Origin: Terriglobia bacterium
GTDB taxonomy: Bacteria > Acidobacteriota > Terriglobia > Terriglobales > Acidobacteriaceae
Reading direction: 5' to 3'
NCBI GenBank assembly: GCA_020073215.1
Contig: JAIQFO010000006.1
Coordinates: 1-64,000 of the forward strand
DNA: 64,000 bases
Under the pieces are notes generated by a model, which was not told where the DNA came from, made no database searches, and was given only the letters and a program-made list of their open reading frames with translations. The position numbers were made by a program, and so were the translations under genes. The first letter of the stretch is position 1, and each line of letters starts with the position of its first letter. This document shows positions 1 to 9,612 of the stretch, in pieces.

Positions 1-36
1 CGACGATCTCGAGCGCGTGGTCGCCGATCTCGGCAA

Positions 37-576
37 TCAGGGCAACCGGGTGATGCGGGCAGTGCTGGCACCGTCGGCACTGTCGCCGGAAGCGCGCCCG
101 GAAGCGATCCTGATCCGCGCCCGCAAGCTCGGCCTCAATCTCATGTCTTTCTTGACCGCCACCAGCAACACATCCATCTGCGGGCTGGTCGCGTCGTCGG
201 AAAGAATCTGGTAGTCGAGGTTCACATCCGCCAGATCGAACGGAATGTGCTGCGCCGCTTCCTTCTGGATGGTCTCCGCCAGTTCCTGATCGCTCATCGA
301 GGGCAGCGAGATCTTCTTCACGATCACCGAGTGTCCGCTGACTGCGGTCGCCACCGACTTCGATTTGATCTGGGTGTCGGTAAACAATTTGGCGATGGCG
401 CTCGAGACCGTGCCCGAGTCCACGATCATGGAATCGACCACGATGTCGGGAGCGATCGGCTCCAGGCCAAGGTGTGCGACTTCGATTCCACCGCGTGTCT
501 TCCTGAGCTCGACGGCCTTGATGCTCGAGGAGCCCACATCCAGCCCCACTATCGTCTTCGATCCCATTCCAAACAT
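37..576 (-). CDS. pilM: Type IV pilus assembly protein PilM, N-terminal part only (truncated after ~residue 145)
   Basis: MFGMGSKTIVGLDVGSSSIKAVELRKTRGGIEVAHLGLEPIAPDIVVDSMIVD...VKKD matches the PilM actin-like N-terminus. Similarity is lost after VKKD (~pos 143) and the ORF stops at 37. Confidence 0.8.
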   Translation of the reverse strand: MFGMGSKTIVGLDVGSSSIKAVELRKTRGGIEVAHLGLEPIAPDIVVDSMIVDSGTVSSAIAKLFTDTQIKSKSVATAVSGHSVIVKKISLPSMSDQELAETIQKEAAQHIPFDLADVNLDYQILSDDATSPQMDVLLVAVKKDMRLRPSLRARIRIASGRASGDSADGASTARITRLP

Positions 577-617
577 GTGCCCGCCCTTCTTGTGCCGATG
601 TTCGTGTTCCGAATTCT

Positions 618-854
618 CTACGGAGTTCCGGCAGCCTTCACCGCCGCCTTGATTTTCTTGCCGCTCCGTGTTTCCGTTTCCACCGACTTCTCTTCCATCC
701 ACTGATCCAGCTTCGATTTTTTGAAGCGCCAGCGATTGCCCAACTTGAACGCCGGAATCTGCTGCTCGTTCACGTACTTGTACAAAGTGTCCGGACTCAC
801 TCCCAGATACTGCGAAGCTTGGCGAATGTTCATCACTTCTCGCGAGTCGGCCAT
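618..854 (-). CDS. Excisionase/MerR-type helix-turn-helix DNA-binding protein
   Basis: MADSREVMNIRQASQYLGVSPDTLYKYVNEQQIPAFKLGNRWRFKKSKLDQWMEE is the classic HTH_17 motif. Confidence 0.85.
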   Translation of the reverse strand: MADSREVMNIRQASQYLGVSPDTLYKYVNEQQIPAFKLGNRWRFKKSKLDQWMEEKSVETETRSGKKIKAAVKAAGTP

Positions 855-1512
855 TAACGTTTCCCTACGCGTTCGAGCGTATTTTGGTGTGCTGAGCATA
901 TCTCAAACGGTAGCGCGGGCCTCTTCCCGTGAATTTCCCGGTTTTGCTGGGTTTTATGGGGTTTTTCTGGATTCCACAAAATGCGGACTTGCAGTGTTTC
1001 TCTGCAGGTTGTACGTGTAGAAGCGAATACCACAACCGCTAGTAGTTTATACGCATATCAGGCATCGGTCACCCGAATCACGGTAACCAAGGTACTAGAG
1101 ACGGTACGGAGGTACCTGAACGGCTGCGCAAGCCATTGAAAACGGGGCGATCCGCCCCCGCTGCCCGGCCGCGATTTCAGGCCTCATTTCGTTCACTTTC
1201 CGGGTTAATCTTCGCGTTCCCAAACCCGCGCACGCCAGGGAAACGCAGCCGTCGATCATGCGATGTCATTCTGATTCCCGCGCTCGCCGCGGTTGCTGTC
1301 CAGGGTTCGTCCACCGTGGAAAACCGTCAAGAGCCAGAAAGCGCTTTGCGGGAATTCTGCGGGATTAGAGATTTGGAGAAGAGGACCCCACTCCGCAGGC
1401 TCGACCGAAATGCTTCCCGTCGGCTTTCTAAGAGTCTGTTCAACAGACGATGATCCTGTGGTCACATTCGCCGTAAGTTAAGCAGACTATAATCTTTATT
1501 GTCAGGATTATA

Positions 1513-1528
1513 TGTGACATGGATCACT
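1513..1528. promoter_or_regulatory. CRP/FNR-like palindrome TGTGACATGGATCACT
   Basis: Fits TGTGA-N6-TCAC; about 60 bp upstream of the 1589 CDS. Confidence 0.45.
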
Positions 1529-1588
1529 TATATTTATGGGTCATTTTGGTACTCTGAATTCGGTACAAAACTAGAACGGAGCATTCCT

Positions 1589-2779
1589 ATGAAACTACTC
1601 GTCATCGGTTCCGGCATGATGGGATCCGCCGCCGCCTACGATATGGCCCGCCAGGGCCAAGTCGATTCCGTCACTCTAGCCGACAGCAACCTCAAACTCG
1701 CCAAGGATGTCGCAGCCCGAGTCAACCGCATCACCAACGACAAAAAAGTCCGGGCCGTCGCGCTCGACGCAGCGAAAGAGAAGGACGCCGCGCGTCTGAT
1801 GAAAGGCCACGATGGCGCGCTCTCCGCGGTTCCCTACTTCCTGAACCTCGGCCTGGCCAAAGCCGCCATCACCGCCGGATGCCATTTCGCCGATCTCGGC
1901 GGAAACAACACGGTAGTCCGCCAGGAACTGGCGCTCGCCAAGCAAGCCGAGAAACGCGGCATCGGAATCGCTCCCGATTGCGGCCTCTCGCCCGGCATGG
2001 CTTCCATCCTCGGTGGAGAATTAGTTCGCCGCCTCGACGGACGTGCCGACGCCCTCAAACTCTACGTGGGCGGCCTTCCCGAAAAACCGATGCCTCCGTT
2101 TCACTATCAGCTCGTATTCTCCGTCGAAGGACTCATCAACGAATACGTGGAGCCAGCCCGCATCCTCCGCAAAGGCAAGCTGATCACCATCGAGCCTCTC
2201 ACCGAACCCGAACCGTTTCACATGAACGGCTTCGCGCCGCTCGTGGCCTTTCAAACCTCTGGCGGAACCTCGACCTTGCCCGAAACCTTTGAGGGAAGAG
2301 TCGGCGAGTGCTTCGAGAAAACTCTGCGTTATCCCGGCCACTACGATCTGCTCTGCGAATTGAAAGACCTGGGCCTGTTTTCGAATGAGAAAATGCGGGT
2401 TGGCGACGTGGACGTCGCGCCGCGCGCCGTCCTGTCCAAGGTCTTCGAAGGCAAGTTCGCCGGCAAAGGCCCCGACCTTTGCATCATGCGCCTCGAAGCT
2501 CACGAATCGGTGAAGGCCCCCGGAGTCCGCGGCCTGCTCGGCGGAAAACTCAAAGGCCGGGTAGCGACGTTTACCATGGTCGACCACTACGATCCCAAGA
2601 GCGACATGAGCGCCATGATGCGCACCACCGCCTTCCCTGCCTCGATTGTCCTGCAGATGATGTGCGCGGGCGCCGTCAGCAAACACGGAGCGGTCTTGCA
2701 GGAGCGCGACGTCCCCGCCGAAGCCTTCCTCGAAGAAATCGCGCGCCGGGGAATCAAGATCGAGTACCGCATCGAGTAG
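1589..2779 (+). CDS. Saccharopine dehydrogenase family / L-lysine 6-dehydrogenase-like protein
   Basis: N-terminal Rossmann motif MKLLVIGSGMMGSAAAYDMARQG; saccharopine DH C-terminal layout. Confidence 0.8.
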   Translation: MKLLVIGSGMMGSAAAYDMARQGQVDSVTLADSNLKLAKDVAARVNRITNDKKVRAVALDAAKEKDAARLMKGHDGALSAVPYFLNLGLAKAAITAGCHFADLGGNNTVVRQELALAKQAEKRGIGIAPDCGLSPGMASILGGELVRRLDGRADALKLYVGGLPEKPMPPFHYQLVFSVEGLINEYVEPARILRKGKLITIEPLTEPEPFHMNGFAPLVAFQTSGGTSTLPETFEGRVGECFEKTLRYPGHYDLLCELKDLGLFSNEKMRVGDVDVAPRAVLSKVFEGKFAGKGPDLCIMRLEAHESVKAPGVRGLLGGKLKGRVATFTMVDHYDPKSDMSAMMRTTAFPASIVLQMMCAGAVSKHGAVLQERDVPAEAFLEEIARRGIKIEYRIE

Positions 2780-2833
2780 GACTTGCCCGTGTAGAGGCCT
2801 TGCTCGTGCGGGGACGGGAGGGTGAGGAAGGGA

Positions 2834-2885
2834 GTGTGGGGACGGGCGACTCGCCCGTCCAGTTCGAGTAGGGACAGCCGCCCCC
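2834..2885 (+). repeat. GTGTGGGGACGGGCG palindrome family, copy 1
   Basis: GTGTGGGGACGGGCGACTCGCCCGTCC, then AGTTCGAGTAGGGACAGCCGCC. Confidence 0.8.
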
Positions 2886-3052
2886 GGCCTGGTCCTCAGA
2901 CCGCGCGCTTGTCGCGGGCTGGGGTGGTCGGCCGCCCCAGCCATTTAGCTGTCAGCCGTAGTTTGCTGCCCGTCTTCTCAGGGTGTCAGCGTCGACGCAT
3001 GTAACCAAGATTGCCATCGACAACCGGGCACGAGAGAGCGAAAACAAAGGGC

Positions 3053-3307
3053 ATGAGGAAAGGCTGGCTGGTATTTTGCCTGCTTCTGGCCGGTTGCGCG
3101 GCGAAGAAGCAGCCGGTTGCGGCAACCCCGCCTCCCATCCGGAGCCAGCAGCCACCACCCACTGCCGAACTCATCGAACACTGTGTAGTAGTCAAGCAGG
3201 AAAACGCCAACACAGTGACCTGTAGTTGTCTGCCCGTGACCACCGTGATCGATTCAAAAACAGGACACACCAAAATAGTTTGCAAGAAAATGAAAGAAGA
3301 AAAATGA
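3053..3307 (+). CDS. Small putative lipoprotein
   Basis: MRKGWLVFCLLLAGCAAKK lipobox (LAGC). Confidence 0.55.
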   Translation: MRKGWLVFCLLLAGCAAKKQPVAATPPPIRSQQPPPTAELIEHCVVVKQENANTVTCSCLPVTTVIDSKTGHTKIVCKKMKEEK

Positions 3308-3390
3308 GGTCGGGAGCGGAGACTGGAAGGCAAAGTGATTCAGACGCTATCCTGATCGCAGAAGGGTAAGGTGGAAGAACGCTGCCATGG

Positions 3391-5553
3391 CTAAGTCTTG
3401 GGTGTTTGCATCAGGGCGCGGAAGCGCGGATGCTCACGCACCGGGGCGAGATCAGGGTCATGTTCCATCCATTCGCGTTGGCCCCATCCGTGCGTAATGG
3501 ATTTCTCGAGGCAGTCCACAGCCTTGTCAGACTCGCCCAGCAGGGCAAATACGCAAGCCACGTTGTACAGAACCTGGGGCTCTTCTCCTTCCAGAGCCAA
3601 AGCTCGCTCCGCCCACTCCATGCTCTTTTCCCGTTCCTTCAACTGCGACAAAGCATTCGCGCCAAAATACAGCGCGCGAGAATCACCGGGATGTAGTTCC
3701 AAATGTTTTTCCGCGGCTGCCAGCCCACGCCGGTAAGCAGCCTGCGCTTCCGGTTTGAGTCCGAGCCCGTTCAGAGCGCTGGCTAGCAGCATGGGTGCCT
3801 GATAGTCCTCAGGACTAACCCTGCTAGCCTGCTCGAACCAGGCCACAGCATCCTCAAATTTTCCCTGAGCGTAGCAGTTGCGGGCGAAGAAGTAATAGGG
3901 TTCGAACAGCCGGGGTCCGAGCCGCATGGCCGTCCGAAATTCGCGCTCAGCTTCCGCATAGTCCTTTTTCATCGAGGCAGTGAGACCACACGAAGCGTGC
4001 GCCTCTGCCAGGTCGGGATCAATTTCCAAGGCCCTTCGACTGGCTTGATCCGCCTGCTCCAGATTGCCCTTGCTCGAATCCCAGTAGAAGTAGAGAAACG
4101 CGGAGCAATCGGCAATGCCGGCGTAAGCCCTCGCGTAGCCGGGATCGATCTCGATTGCCTTGGCGAACATCTCCCGTGCGAAGTCAAAGCCCTTGCGCCG
4201 AAACTGGTGGAAGAACTGGCGACCCCGCAGGTAGAAATCGTAAGCGCGCACGTCCGCGGTGGGAATTTTTGCAATGGCTTTCCTCTCGGTTTCGGTCAGG
4301 ACCACTTGGAGTTCATGCGCAATGTTCGTCGCGATCTCGTCCTGGATGGCGAACACATCTTCGAGTTTCCGGTCGTACCTTTCCGCCCAGACGCAGTGGC
4401 CGCTACGAGTCTCCACCAGTTTGGCCGTGATGCGCAGGCGGTCGGCACCGCGGCGCAGGCTGCCTTCCAGAAGGTAACGCGCATTCAACTGTTGGCCCAC
4501 TTGGGCGGGTGTGACCGGCCTGTCACGGAAACCCAGAACAGCGGAACGGGAGAAGACTCGCAGCTCTTTGATCTTCGAGAGCTCGGTCGTTATGTCCTCG
4601 GTGATGCCGTCCCGGAAATACTCGTCTTCCCGCTGACCGCTGAGATTCTCAAAATACAGCACCGCCACTGATTTCTCTTGCGTTGCCGCCCGGCCCGCTC
4701 TTCGCAGGTCTGTCAGCAGTTCGAGAGCGGATTGATAGCGGTGCGCCGGCTCTTTCTCGAGACACTTCAGGATGATCTGCTCAAGTTGAGTCGAGAGTTC
4801 GGGGCGCACGCGTGCGGGTGGGAGTGGGGTTTTATGCAGAATGGCCTCGATCAGGTTAGTGATGATTGCCGATTCAAATGGATGGCACCCGGTCGCCATC
4901 TCGTACAACACCACCCCGATGGAGTAGATATCACCGCGCACGTCCGCGGGGTCGCCCCGCAGTTGCTCGGGCGACATGTAGATAAGTGTGCCTGCTACCG
5001 CCGGAGCAACAGTACTTTCCGTTGGGCTTCCTGGCCCCAGCACCGCCAGCGGTCTGGCCAAGCCGAAATCAAGAATCTTTAGCCTTCCATCGGGCATAAC
5101 TCGCAAATTGCCGGGTTTGAGATCGCGGTGGACGATGCCTTGGCCATGAGCCGCGGCGATACCTTCAGCCAGTTGCATGGCGAGCCGGAGAATGTCGTCC
5201 TCGGGCAGAGGACCTTTTGCCAGTTGCTCGTTCAGGGAGACGCCGGGAACATACTCGGTCACAAGAAAGTCCGTCTCCTCGTGAGTGTCAAAATCGTGGA
5301 CGGTAGCGATGGTCGGATGGTTGAGCTGGGAAAGGGTCAAGGCCTCGTGGCGGAAGTTGTGGCGGGCTTCTTCATCAGCGAGGGTGCCTTCGGGAAGAAC
5401 TTTGATTGCCACTTCCCGAGCAAGGTGCTCATCTCGAGCACGGTACACTTCACCAATGCCACCTGCACCGATCTTTTCCAGGATCAAGTAGTGTCCCAAC
5501 CGCTCGCCAACAAGTTGCCGTTCCGCAACCGCCTGGCGGTTCATGGGGAACAC
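3391..5553 (-). CDS. Serine/threonine protein kinase with TolB-like domain and C-terminal TPRs
   Basis: GAGGIGEVYRARD, VAIK, HRDLKPGN, DFGLARP, SPEQLRGD kinase motifs; SVAVLYFENLSG...YLLEGSLRR TolB-like domain; TPR units. Confidence 0.92.
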   Translation of the reverse strand: MFPMNRQAVAERQLVGERLGHYLILEKIGAGGIGEVYRARDEHLAREVAIKVLPEGTLADEEARHNFRHEALTLSQLNHPTIATVHDFDTHEETDFLVTEYVPGVSLNEQLAKGPLPEDDILRLAMQLAEGIAAAHGQGIVHRDLKPGNLRVMPDGRLKILDFGLARPLAVLGPGSPTESTVAPAVAGTLIYMSPEQLRGDPADVRGDIYSIGVVLYEMATGCHPFESAIITNLIEAILHKTPLPPARVRPELSTQLEQIILKCLEKEPAHRYQSALELLTDLRRAGRAATQEKSVAVLYFENLSGQREDEYFRDGITEDITTELSKIKELRVFSRSAVLGFRDRPVTPAQVGQQLNARYLLEGSLRRGADRLRITAKLVETRSGHCVWAERYDRKLEDVFAIQDEIATNIAHELQVVLTETERKAIAKIPTADVRAYDFYLRGRQFFHQFRRKGFDFAREMFAKAIEIDPGYARAYAGIADCSAFLYFYWDSSKGNLEQADQASRRALEIDPDLAEAHASCGLTASMKKDYAEAEREFRTAMRLGPRLFEPYYFFARNCYAQGKFEDAVAWFEQASRVSPEDYQAPMLLASALNGLGLKPEAQAAYRRGLAAAEKHLELHPGDSRALYFGANALSQLKEREKSMEWAERALALEGEEPQVLYNVACVFALLGESDKAVDCLEKSITHGWGQREWMEHDPDLAPVREHPRFRALMQTPKT

Positions 5554-5743
5554 TCCTTCCCTCTTATCTGAATCTTAGGTACAGCCTGCGGGTAAAGTCA
5601 AAGGCAACCGTCACACCGTAGGAGGACGAAAGAGGAGTATATGTGTTGGCGATAAACCGTATCACTCATTGACCGGTTCTGAGTGTTAACGATTTCACCA
5701 GCAGACCGCCAGGGAACAGCGCCCCTACGAAACAGACTCGCCC

Positions 5744-6748
5744 TCACTGCTCGCGGATCTCCTCCCCCACCACCGTAATCTTCGTAGCCGTGCGGAATTT
5801 CTTGTAATCGCGGAAGTTCACTTCGACATCCTCGTTGTATCCCTTGAAGAGAGCAATCCGCGCGTCGAGGTGGAACTGAACGTGTTTGGGCAGCCAAACT
5901 TCGTCGTTCACCTTGGTCTGCTCGGCCAGAACACGCGTGCCTTTGTGGATTCTTGCCAGCACGAAGCCAAACGATAGGGTGTCAACGGCGACGATGTCGA
6001 GCTTCACCCATTGCGCTTCGGATTTGTCGATCCAGACGCGCCCTTTGAACTTGCTCAGCATCTTGGCGGCGCGCTCCTTGGCCTGGTAGCCGGGACGTGG
6101 CTCGCCCTCGAGCACCCAGGTATCGCGCCCGTCGATCTCTTCCGAGCCGACGAGCCGGAAGTTGAACGCGTCGGCAATCTCCGCCACAAACTTGCGGGCC
6201 TCTTCGCGGTTCTTCTCGTCTTTCTCCCGGCGCTTGCGGCGGTCTTCCTCCGATTCGTTCTTGCGTTTGTCGATGATCTTCTGAATCTTGTCGTCTTCCT
6301 TCTTCGCCTCGTCGGCCGACAGCGGCTTGTCATCCTTGGCGGTCAGCCGCTCGACCAATTCTCCATAAATCTCGAGGATCTCCGACGTTCGGGATTCGGA
6401 CTTCTTCACCCCACCGTGCCCATCGAGTTTGTGCTCTTCTTCGCGCTGGATGAAGGTGTAATCGCGCTGCCGCTTCTCGTTTTCCAGTTCTTTCGCTTCG
6501 GCGCGAAGCAGCAGTTCCCGAATCTGGTCCGGCGGCACCACGCCACTGGCGTCGGGTTTCAGATCGATGGGCTTCAGATCTGTGTGCTTGAGATCAACCG
6601 GCGGAGGAACCGGCGCAGCGGGGGTTGAAGGAGGACTCGAAGGTGGAGCCGGAGGCGAATCCTGACCGAAAGCGCAGCCCGCCAGCAGAACCACCGTAAA
6701 GAGGAGCCCGGCCAAGATCGGCCCAACGCAAGAACGCAAGACAGCCAT
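5744..6748 (-). CDS. Exported hypothetical protein, LolA/outer-membrane-lipoprotein-sorting-like
   Basis: Signal/lipobox MAVLRSCVGPILAGLLFTVVLLAGC; C-terminal beta-rich domain with VWIDKSEAQWVKLDIV...VWLPKHVQFHLDAR. Confidence 0.6.
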   Translation of the reverse strand: MAVLRSCVGPILAGLLFTVVLLAGCAFGQDSPPAPPSSPPSTPAAPVPPPVDLKHTDLKPIDLKPDASGVVPPDQIRELLLRAEAKELENEKRQRDYTFIQREEEHKLDGHGGVKKSESRTSEILEIYGELVERLTAKDDKPLSADEAKKEDDKIQKIIDKRKNESEEDRRKRREKDEKNREEARKFVAEIADAFNFRLVGSEEIDGRDTWVLEGEPRPGYQAKERAAKMLSKFKGRVWIDKSEAQWVKLDIVAVDTLSFGFVLARIHKGTRVLAEQTKVNDEVWLPKHVQFHLDARIALFKGYNEDVEVNFRDYKKFRTATKITVVGEEIREQ

Positions 6749-6818
6749 ACGAAACAACCCGCGAAGCCGTTCGCTCACAAATGCAGCTCTCCCCAGAGCA
6801 CCCCTGTGCCCCCCGTGG

Positions 6819-7448
6819 TTAAGGCTCTTTCTCCGCCCGTTCCAGGCACCCGGCCCGGAACGACCGCCCATCCAGCCGATGCAAGCGCCGAGCCTGAGCG
6901 CGAGTGATCAGCGAAGTATGAGAAATCGTGAACAGATATTCCGCCACAAACCACACCGGCTTCTCGGTCGTCATCCAGTCCAGGGGATCGAAGCGCTTCA
7001 TATGCACCGGCCGGGAAAAAGTCCGCAAAGTCCGCTCTCCGCGCAAGTTGAAATAAACGTCAAAGTAACTCAAAGCCAGTTCGCGCAGCGACCGATATAC
7101 CGGTTCGCGATAGCGGCATCCGGTGTAGTTCGATTTGGCCACCGCCCCCCAGTGCCCGTCGTTGGGACTGCGATACACCGCAATCACATGATCGGTATCG
7201 TGCTCGGCCTCGAGGTCAACGATCAGCGGAGGATACCCATTCGCCCGCAAAGCCGCCGCCGCAAACAGCGCTCCCTCATAACAATGCGACGTATTCTCCC
7301 GAAGCACAAGTCGCGGAGACCAGGCACTGTCCTCAAGGTGATAAGGCATGTCGTCCAACAAGCGCTGAATGCCATGTGGAGTCTTCAACCCACGCAGCTT
7401 GCGAAGTTCGGCCGGGGTCAGGCCCCAGGAATTGGTGTCGGCGCTCAT
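6819..7448 (-). CDS. Conserved hypothetical protein, possible transglutaminase-like fold
   Basis: Long ORF with Cys (ENTSHCYEGALFAAAALRANG) and a later DHV.AVY motif. Confidence 0.5.
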   Translation of the reverse strand: MSADTNSWGLTPAELRKLRGLKTPHGIQRLLDDMPYHLEDSAWSPRLVLRENTSHCYEGALFAAAALRANGYPPLIVDLEAEHDTDHVIAVYRSPNDGHWGAVAKSNYTGCRYREPVYRSLRELALSYFDVYFNLRGERTLRTFSRPVHMKRFDPLDWMTTEKPVWFVAEYLFTISHTSLITRAQARRLHRLDGRSFRAGCLERAEKEP

Positions 7449-7518
7449 TCTCTGATTCGAAGGTAGCAGGAGAACACAATGTTTGAAAATAGAGCGGGGA
7501 GTTCGCGGCTCGTGGCGA

Positions 7519-8544
7519 TTACCTCACCGGCTCCGTTTGTTGGCAGTTGCGGAGCGTCGCGTTGACTCTTGAGAGTTCTTCTTCATTCCGCTTCCTGAAA
7601 GGGGCAAGCCGGACCGTTCTCCCCTGTGTTTCGGCGCGGTCCCCTTGCAGGCGCGGAGCGAGGCTCTCAAACACCGCCTGTGCTTTGCGGTAGTATTCGC
7701 ATCCACCGGTATCGAGGTCTTCACCCACAATCCTGTAGTTCAGCCCAACGTTGAACACATTTGCCACGTCCATCGGGTTAAAGTCCATGGCTTTTTGCGA
7801 GTACTCGGCGCCGAGCTTCATCCATTTTCCACGCTGGTCTGTGTCTTGGAAGGCGCGCATGAAGTATGTAGTAGCAATCGTTTGAAAGATGAAATCATCC
7901 CCCGGCTGGCCCTTTGCAGACCGCAACCCAAGTTCGACGGCATCGTCAAAGCGACCTCTGTCTCTAAGCTCGGCGATTCGTGTCGCCGCTTCAACCTGTT
8001 GACTGGGAGTAACCAACGACCAAGGCGCATCGAGAGCGTCGCGGTAAAGCTTGATTGCGATAATTGCGACCACCACTATTATCACCACGGCGGCGACCAC
8101 CACCCATCTCCGACGGCCTTCGGCCTTTTCTGCTGGCATCTGCGGTCGCGTTCCCCTAAAGCGGGCGATGATGAGCGCACTCGCGACGCAAGCGATAACT
8201 GGCCACAACATGTCAGCACCCTGCGACCAACGATCCCACGTGGTCGGAGGGAGATAAGAGTGGTAATGCCCTCTGCCTCGCATCGCGTAGAGTAACGCGG
8301 CGACAACCGCCCACCACTGCGGTCGCGTGCTAGCTACTAAGAACATGATGAGCGCCGCGGCGACGGCTGCAGCCACGGCCATACCCATCGAAGTCATTAC
8401 ACCCATCGCAACTGCGGCAAGAAGACTGTCCCCATAAGTAATCCCGCTGTTGAGCCCTGCGAACAACCAAATGAACAGAACCGCTGCTTGACTCGAAAGC
8501 CAGAACGCCCCGAAAGTGATGAAGAGATTTCGGATCCAAGACAT
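7519..8544 (-). CDS. Membrane protein with C-terminal TPR-like region
   Basis: Several N-terminal TM segments, then helical repeats (AMDFNPMDVANVFNVGLNYRI). Confidence 0.55.
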   Translation of the reverse strand: MSWIRNLFITFGAFWLSSQAAVLFIWLFAGLNSGITYGDSLLAAVAMGVMTSMGMAVAAAVAAALIMFLVASTRPQWWAVVAALLYAMRGRGHYHSYLPPTTWDRWSQGADMLWPVIACVASALIIARFRGTRPQMPAEKAEGRRRWVVVAAVVIIVVVAIIAIKLYRDALDAPWSLVTPSQQVEAATRIAELRDRGRFDDAVELGLRSAKGQPGDDFIFQTIATTYFMRAFQDTDQRGKWMKLGAEYSQKAMDFNPMDVANVFNVGLNYRIVGEDLDTGGCEYYRKAQAVFESLAPRLQGDRAETQGRTVRLAPFRKRNEEELSRVNATLRNCQQTEPVR

Positions 8545-8754
8545 GTAAATCATGCTAATGCCTGTCGAGGTCAGAAACGTGTGATTTGAAGCGGGAACTT
8601 TGTTATTGCTGATTACTGTCGTAATCGGCCGAAGCTTGCGACGCTACCTGATGCGCCATTAGCGGGTTGTGGAGTGATCGGCTGGAGTGAGTCCCTCATC
8701 GTCCAGTGCTTTTGGATCGGTACCCAAGCACCTCGAATGAATACCCAGGTCTTT

Positions 8755-9468
8755 CTACCGCAACAACTCCCCCAGTTCCCTTGGTGTCTCCACCACCACA
8801 TCCGGAGCCACCGCTTCCAGCGTGTGCGGCGCAAATCCGTAAGTCACGCCGCAAGTCCACAACCCGGCATTGCGCCCCGTCAAAACGTCAACCGACGAAT
8901 CTCCAATGATCAGCGCCTCATCCGCGGCCACGCCTACTTCCTGCAGGATGGTCCGCACCCCCAGCGGATCGGGCTTCTTCGTCGTAAAGCTGTTGCCGCC
9001 GTACACGCTCACGAAGAAATCCCCCAGCCCCAGGGCCTGCACAATCTGGCGCGAAGGATTGACCGGCTTGTTCGAGAGCACGGCCATCTGGCGTGGCAAA
9101 CGTTGGCGGACAGGAGTGTCCGCCCTACATGTGCCGTTAGCCAGCGCCGCCAGCACCTCCGGAATCCCCTCATAAACCGTGGTGTGGTCAAGCTTGTGCA
9201 CCCGGTAGTAGGCCAGAAAATACTCCATCGCGCCCTGAAGGAGCGCCTCGTCATCCGTGTCCGCAAGCGCGCGGCGCACCAGCGTCGGGGCGCCGTCTCC
9301 GACATAGCTGGCAATGACATCGCCGTCCAGTTCCGGACGCCCAAAATGCCGCAACATCGCATTCACCGAGTGAATCAAATCCAGCCGGGAGTCAATCAGC
9401 GTGCCATCCAGGTCAAACACCAGCAAGCGGACAAGATGCGGATCAAACGGATGCAGGAAACGAATCAT
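8755..9468 (-). CDS. gph: HAD-superfamily phosphoglycolate phosphatase-like hydrolase
   Basis: LLVFDLDGTLIDS, MAVLSNKP, KKPDPLGV, IIGDSSVDVLTGRNAG HAD motifs I-IV. Confidence 0.88.
   Translation of the reverse strand: MIRFLHPFDPHLVRLLVFDLDGTLIDSRLDLIHSVNAMLRHFGRPELDGDVIASYVGDGAPTLVRRALADTDDEALLQGAMEYFLAYYRVHKLDHTTVYEGIPEVLAALANGTCRADTPVRQRLPRQMAVLSNKPVNPSRQIVQALGLGDFFVSVYGGNSFTTKKPDPLGVRTILQEVGVAADEALIIGDSSVDVLTGRNAGLWTCGVTYGFAPHTLEAVAPDVVVETPRELGELLR
9105..9128 (-). repeat. GTAG-headed palindrome inside gph
   Basis: Minus strand GTAG-GGCGGACA-CTCC-TGTCCGCC. Confidence 0.85.
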
Positions 9469-9485
9469 GAGCTTTCAGGATAACG

Positions 9486-9557
9486 CAGTACCCAGTACCC
9501 AGTAGCCATCACCCAGAAAAAGAAAACTGGGTACCGGCTACTGGGTACTGGGTACTG
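9486..9557. repeat. Perfect 22-bp inverted repeat built from CAGTACC heptamers
   Basis: CAGTACCCAGTACCCAGTAGCC (9486-9507) / GGCTACTGGGTACTGGGTACTG (9536-9557). Confidence 0.9.
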
Positions 9558-9612
9558 ACTTCCTGATTTACAATGTTCCGGGGCTGAAACTCCGTGGGGT
9601 GAGAACCGCAGC

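Noticed and set aside
2021-2944. Long antisense ORF (307 aa) opposite the saccharopine-dehydrogenase-like gene
   Set aside because: Mirror of a strongly coding plus-strand gene; composition typical of antisense frames in high-GC DNA.
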